A stretch of DNA of 7,446 nt from an uncultured Selenomonas sp. (GTDB lineage: Bacteria > Bacillota > Negativicutes > Selenomonadales > Selenomonadaceae): the NCBI GenBank assembly GCA_937981305.1, contig CALJPB010000337.1, forward strand, positions 1-7,446. Reading direction: 5' to 3'. Position 1 is the stretch's first letter. Each line of letters opens with the position of its first letter. Of this stretch, positions 5,495 to 7,446 are shown piece after piece. The position numbers were made by a program, and so were the translations under genes. A model generated the notes under the pieces. It was not told the DNA's origin. It saw only the letters and a program-made list of their open reading frames with translations, and searched no databases.

Positions 5495-6367
5495 CTACTG
5501 TTCCTCCCGCAGGGATTTCCAGCGGTCATGCAGCCAGAACCACTCCTCGGGATAGCGACGAATCCACGCCTCGATGCGGTCGCTGACACACTGCGTCACG
5601 CGCCGCACATCCGCCGCACGGTCGTCGGTCTTGTCGGGGGAAAGGGGCGGCTCGACGGTAATTACGTGATGCCCATTTTCCTCCCGATGGATGAACACAG
5701 GAAAGATCGGCACCTCGCAGCGGCGCGCAATCGCCGCCGCTCCTGTAAAGGCATTGGTCGGCTGCCCGAAAAAGTCAACAATAACGCCATCGCGCAGCGC
5801 AGGATCCTGATCGCTGATGAGCCCAATGATCCATCCCTCGTCAATCATGCGGAACATCTCACGCACGCCCGAACGATAGGTGACGTGTATCCCGACGAGT
5901 GCGCGGTACTCGTTGATGAAGCGATCCATGCCCGCCGAACTCTGCCGCTTTGCTACACCAACAACAGGAAATCCCGCCGAAGCGAACGCCGCGCCCATAA
6001 TCTCCCAGTTGCCGCTGTGCGAGGTCGCAAAGACCGCCCCGTTCCCCTCGGCGACAACCGCACGCAGTTCTTCCACTGCGCCCGTCAGCGTAACGTAGTC
6101 ACTCATGTGCTGCTGCATAACAGGAAAACGCAGCACCTCCATCAGCATCGGACCGAAACGCAGACTGCTCGCACGTGCGATGCGCGCCGCCTCTTCCTCC
6201 GAAACACCAAGGCAGCGCATGACCTGTTCCCGTGCGAGTGCCTTGCGCCGTGCAGGGATAAAGATCCACGCGAGCCGCGCAAGCCCCGTGCCAATCGCCA
6301 TCGCAGCACCGTGCGGCAGGAGACAGAGGAAGAAGCTCAAGACTTTCATCGCGTAGTAGGAGAACAT
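5495..6367 (-). CDS. lpxL: LpxL/HtrB-family lipid A acyltransferase
   Basis: Membrane-bound acyltransferase that adds a secondary acyl chain to the lipid A precursor at the inner face of the cytoplasmic membrane. The 290 residues fit the family (about 290-310). An N-terminal hydrophobic segment (about 7-36) anchors it. The catalytic H-x4-E motif is HSGNWE (H117, E122), followed by SDQDP (185-189). The C-terminal EWFWLHDRWK (275-284) is the family tail signature. The start ATG is 1 nt after the lpxD stop, with AAGGA at 6373-6377, 5 nt upstream and inside lpxD, so translation is probably coupled. It is last in the operon, before the bidirectional terminator. The exact acyl chain and whether it acts as LpxL or LpxM cannot be told from sequence. 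Confidence 0.9.
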   Translation of the reverse strand: MFSYYAMKVLSFFLCLLPHGAAMAIGTGLARLAWIFIPARRKALAREQVMRCLGVSEEEAARIARASSLRFGPMLMEVLRFPVMQQHMSDYVTLTGAVEELRAVVAEGNGAVFATSHSGNWEIMGAAFASAGFPVVGVAKRQSSAGMDRFINEYRALVGIHVTYRSGVREMFRMIDEGWIIGLISDQDPALRDGVIVDFFGQPTNAFTGAAAIARRCEVPIFPVFIHREENGHHVITVEPPLSPDKTDDRAADVRRVTQCVSDRIEAWIRRYPEEWFWLHDRWKSLREEQ

Positions 6368-6368
6368 C

Positions 6369-7394
6369 TCAGTCCTTCCCGCGCAGATCCGCGAGCTCCT
6401 TTTCGAGGGATTTTATTTTTTTCACCATCTCGGGCAGACGGCGGATCGCCGCCTGCACGCGCAGCCACTCCGTATGCGGCTGCACAGGGAAGCCCGCACA
6501 GAACACGCCCTCCGGCATATCTCCGATGATGCCGGAACGTGCGGCATAGACCGAGTTTGCACCGATATTGATATGACCGACGGTGCCGACCTGACCGCCG
6601 AATGTAACGTTGTGCCCGACCTTCGTCGAACCGGAGATGCCCGTCTGTGCAACGATCAGACAGTTCGCACCGATGTTGCAGTTGTGCCCGATGTGCACGA
6701 GGTTGTCGATCTTCGTCCCCTTGCCGATCACCGTCGCACCGAGCGTTGCGCGGTCGATGCCGACGTGTGCGCCGACCTCCACATCATCCTCAATGACGAC
6801 GCCGCCAACCTGCGGTACTTTCGTATGCACTCCCGCCTCCGTCGTAAAGCCGAAGCCATCCGCACCGATGACCGCGCCGCTGTGGATGGTGCAGCGCGCA
6901 CCGATGCGGCAGCGCTCGCGCACCGTCGCGCTCGAATAGAGCACGGTATCCGCACCGATCACACTGTATTGTCCGACGTAGGCATGGGGATAGATCGTTG
7001 CCCCTGCACCGATGACCGCATGGTCATCGATATAGGCAAAGGGCAGGACGGTCACGCCCTCCCCGATCTTCACGTCCGTTCCGACGTATGCCCGATCACT
7101 CACTCCGACGCTGTGCTCAATCGGCGGAGTAAAGATCGTCAGAAGCTTCGCGAACGCCGCTTTTGGGTCGGCAACATAGATCACGGGACAGGCAAAGCCC
7201 TCCGTCCCCGTCGGCAGGAGGAGCGCTCCCGCCTTTGCACCTGCACGCGCCGCCTCGATGTGCGGCGGCACGGCAAAGGCAAGTGCGTCCGCCCCCGCCT
7301 CATCCAGTGCTGCAAGTCTCTGAATGACACGCGTGCCGTCGCCGCTGACTGTGCCGCCGACGAGACCTGCGATCTCATTGACCGTCTTTTCCAT
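6369..7394 (-). CDS. lpxD: UDP-3-O-acylglucosamine N-acyltransferase
   Basis: Cytoplasmic enzyme of the third lipid A step. It transfers a 3-hydroxyacyl chain from acyl carrier protein to the amine of UDP-3-O-acylglucosamine. From the preferred start it has 341 residues, the same length as E. coli LpxD. An N-terminal uridine-binding domain (about 1-95) is followed by a long left-handed beta-helix of hexapeptide repeats (about 98-295, e.g. VIGAGATIYPHAYVG) and a C-terminal helical segment ending in Lys/Glu-rich sequence. DGFGF (179-183) and DNLVHIGHNCNIG (230-242) are family signatures. The His in IGHN (residue 237) matches the catalytic histidine. An ATG at 7400 lies only 2 nt from the AGGAGGT, while ATG at 7394 lies 8 nt from it, so the latter is chosen. 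The gene follows an OmpH-like gene and precedes the LpxL-type gene. Confidence 0.95.
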   Translation of the reverse strand: MEKTVNEIAGLVGGTVSGDGTRVIQRLAALDEAGADALAFAVPPHIEAARAGAKAGALLLPTGTEGFACPVIYVADPKAAFAKLLTIFTPPIEHSVGVSDRAYVGTDVKIGEGVTVLPFAYIDDHAVIGAGATIYPHAYVGQYSVIGADTVLYSSATVRERCRIGARCTIHSGAVIGADGFGFTTEAGVHTKVPQVGGVVIEDDVEVGAHVGIDRATLGATVIGKGTKIDNLVHIGHNCNIGANCLIVAQTGISGSTKVGHNVTFGGQVGTVGHINIGANSVYAARSGIIGDMPEGVFCAGFPVQPHTEWLRVQAAIRRLPEMVKKIKSLEKELADLRGKD

Positions 7395-7402
7395 GCGCAT
7401 AC

Positions 7403-7409
7403 ACCTCCT
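7403..7409 (-). promoter_or_regulatory. ribosome binding site of lpxD, overlapping the upstream stop codon
   Basis: AGGAGGT (minus strand) shares bases with the TAG stop of the upstream gene (7408-7410), reading TAGGAGGT. Its 8-nt distance to ATG 7394 decides that start over ATG 7400. Confidence 0.8.
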
Positions 7410-7446
7410 ATTGGAGTTTGCCGATCACTTCGTCCGTGATATCCAC
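7408..7446 (-). CDS. C-terminal end of an OmpH/Skp-like periplasmic chaperone (partial)
   Basis: Only the last 12 codons and the TAG stop are inside the window, giving VDITDEVIGKLQ. This ending resembles C-termini of OmpH/Skp family proteins in diderm Firmicutes, which escort outer-membrane proteins through the periplasm. The position immediately before lpxD also fits, since skp/ompH-lpxD is a widespread gene order in diderms. Twelve residues are too few for certainty; context carries most of the weight. Confidence 0.55.
   Translation of the reverse strand: MDITDEVIGKLQ

Noticed and set aside
5405..6529. A 374-codon plus-strand open frame opposite the LpxL-type gene
   Set aside because: It starts before and runs through the bidirectional terminator, is antisense to a well-supported gene and has Arg/Pro-rich nonsense composition.
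6474..7439. A 321-codon plus-strand open frame opposite lpxD
   Set aside because: Its periodic Asp/Arg pattern is the antisense image of the LpxD hexapeptide repeats, not an independent protein.

Overview
The window looks like chromosomal DNA from a diderm Firmicute of the class Negativicutes, most likely Selenomonas or a close relative. The coding DNA is GC-rich. Firmicute-style AGGAGG ribosome binding sites occur together with lipid A genes (lpxD, an LpxL/HtrB-type acyltransferase) and the tail of an OmpH/Skp-like gene. This assignment is inferred from gene content and protein character, not from a database search.

Layout. The left end (1-156, minus strand) holds two identical tRNA-Glu(CTC) genes, 6 bp apart, with encoded CCA ends. 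Their promoter (176-204) overlaps a 14-bp perfect inverted repeat that sits just after the gltX stop codon. Next, also on the minus strand, is a two-gene unit: dhaL (dihydroxyacetone kinase ADP-binding subunit) followed by gltX (glutamyl-tRNA synthetase). It is read from an extended -10 promoter near 2440 through a leader with a hairpin.

The divergent 554-bp intergenic region (2359-2912) is not empty. It holds the dhaL promoter, a small palindrome/direct-repeat patch, and on the plus strand a promoter, a long imperfectly paired RNA that resembles 6S RNA, and a strong intrinsic terminator. The plus strand then encodes an 831-residue FtsA-like actin-fold protein. It has two AT-hook motifs at its N-terminus and a set of beta-rich repeats at its C-terminus. 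A bidirectional terminator (5420-5455) separates it from a convergent minus-strand envelope operon: OmpH/Skp-like tail, lpxD, LpxL-type acyltransferase, with stop and start signals overlapping or nearly touching.

How the genes work together. The left half is translation supply: tRNA-Glu, its synthetase and a possible global transcription regulator RNA. The right half is outer-membrane lipid A synthesis. The FtsA-like protein stands alone between them. Its combination of a DNA-binding type tail, an actin-like ATPase and repeated small beta domains is the best candidate here for something poorly described.
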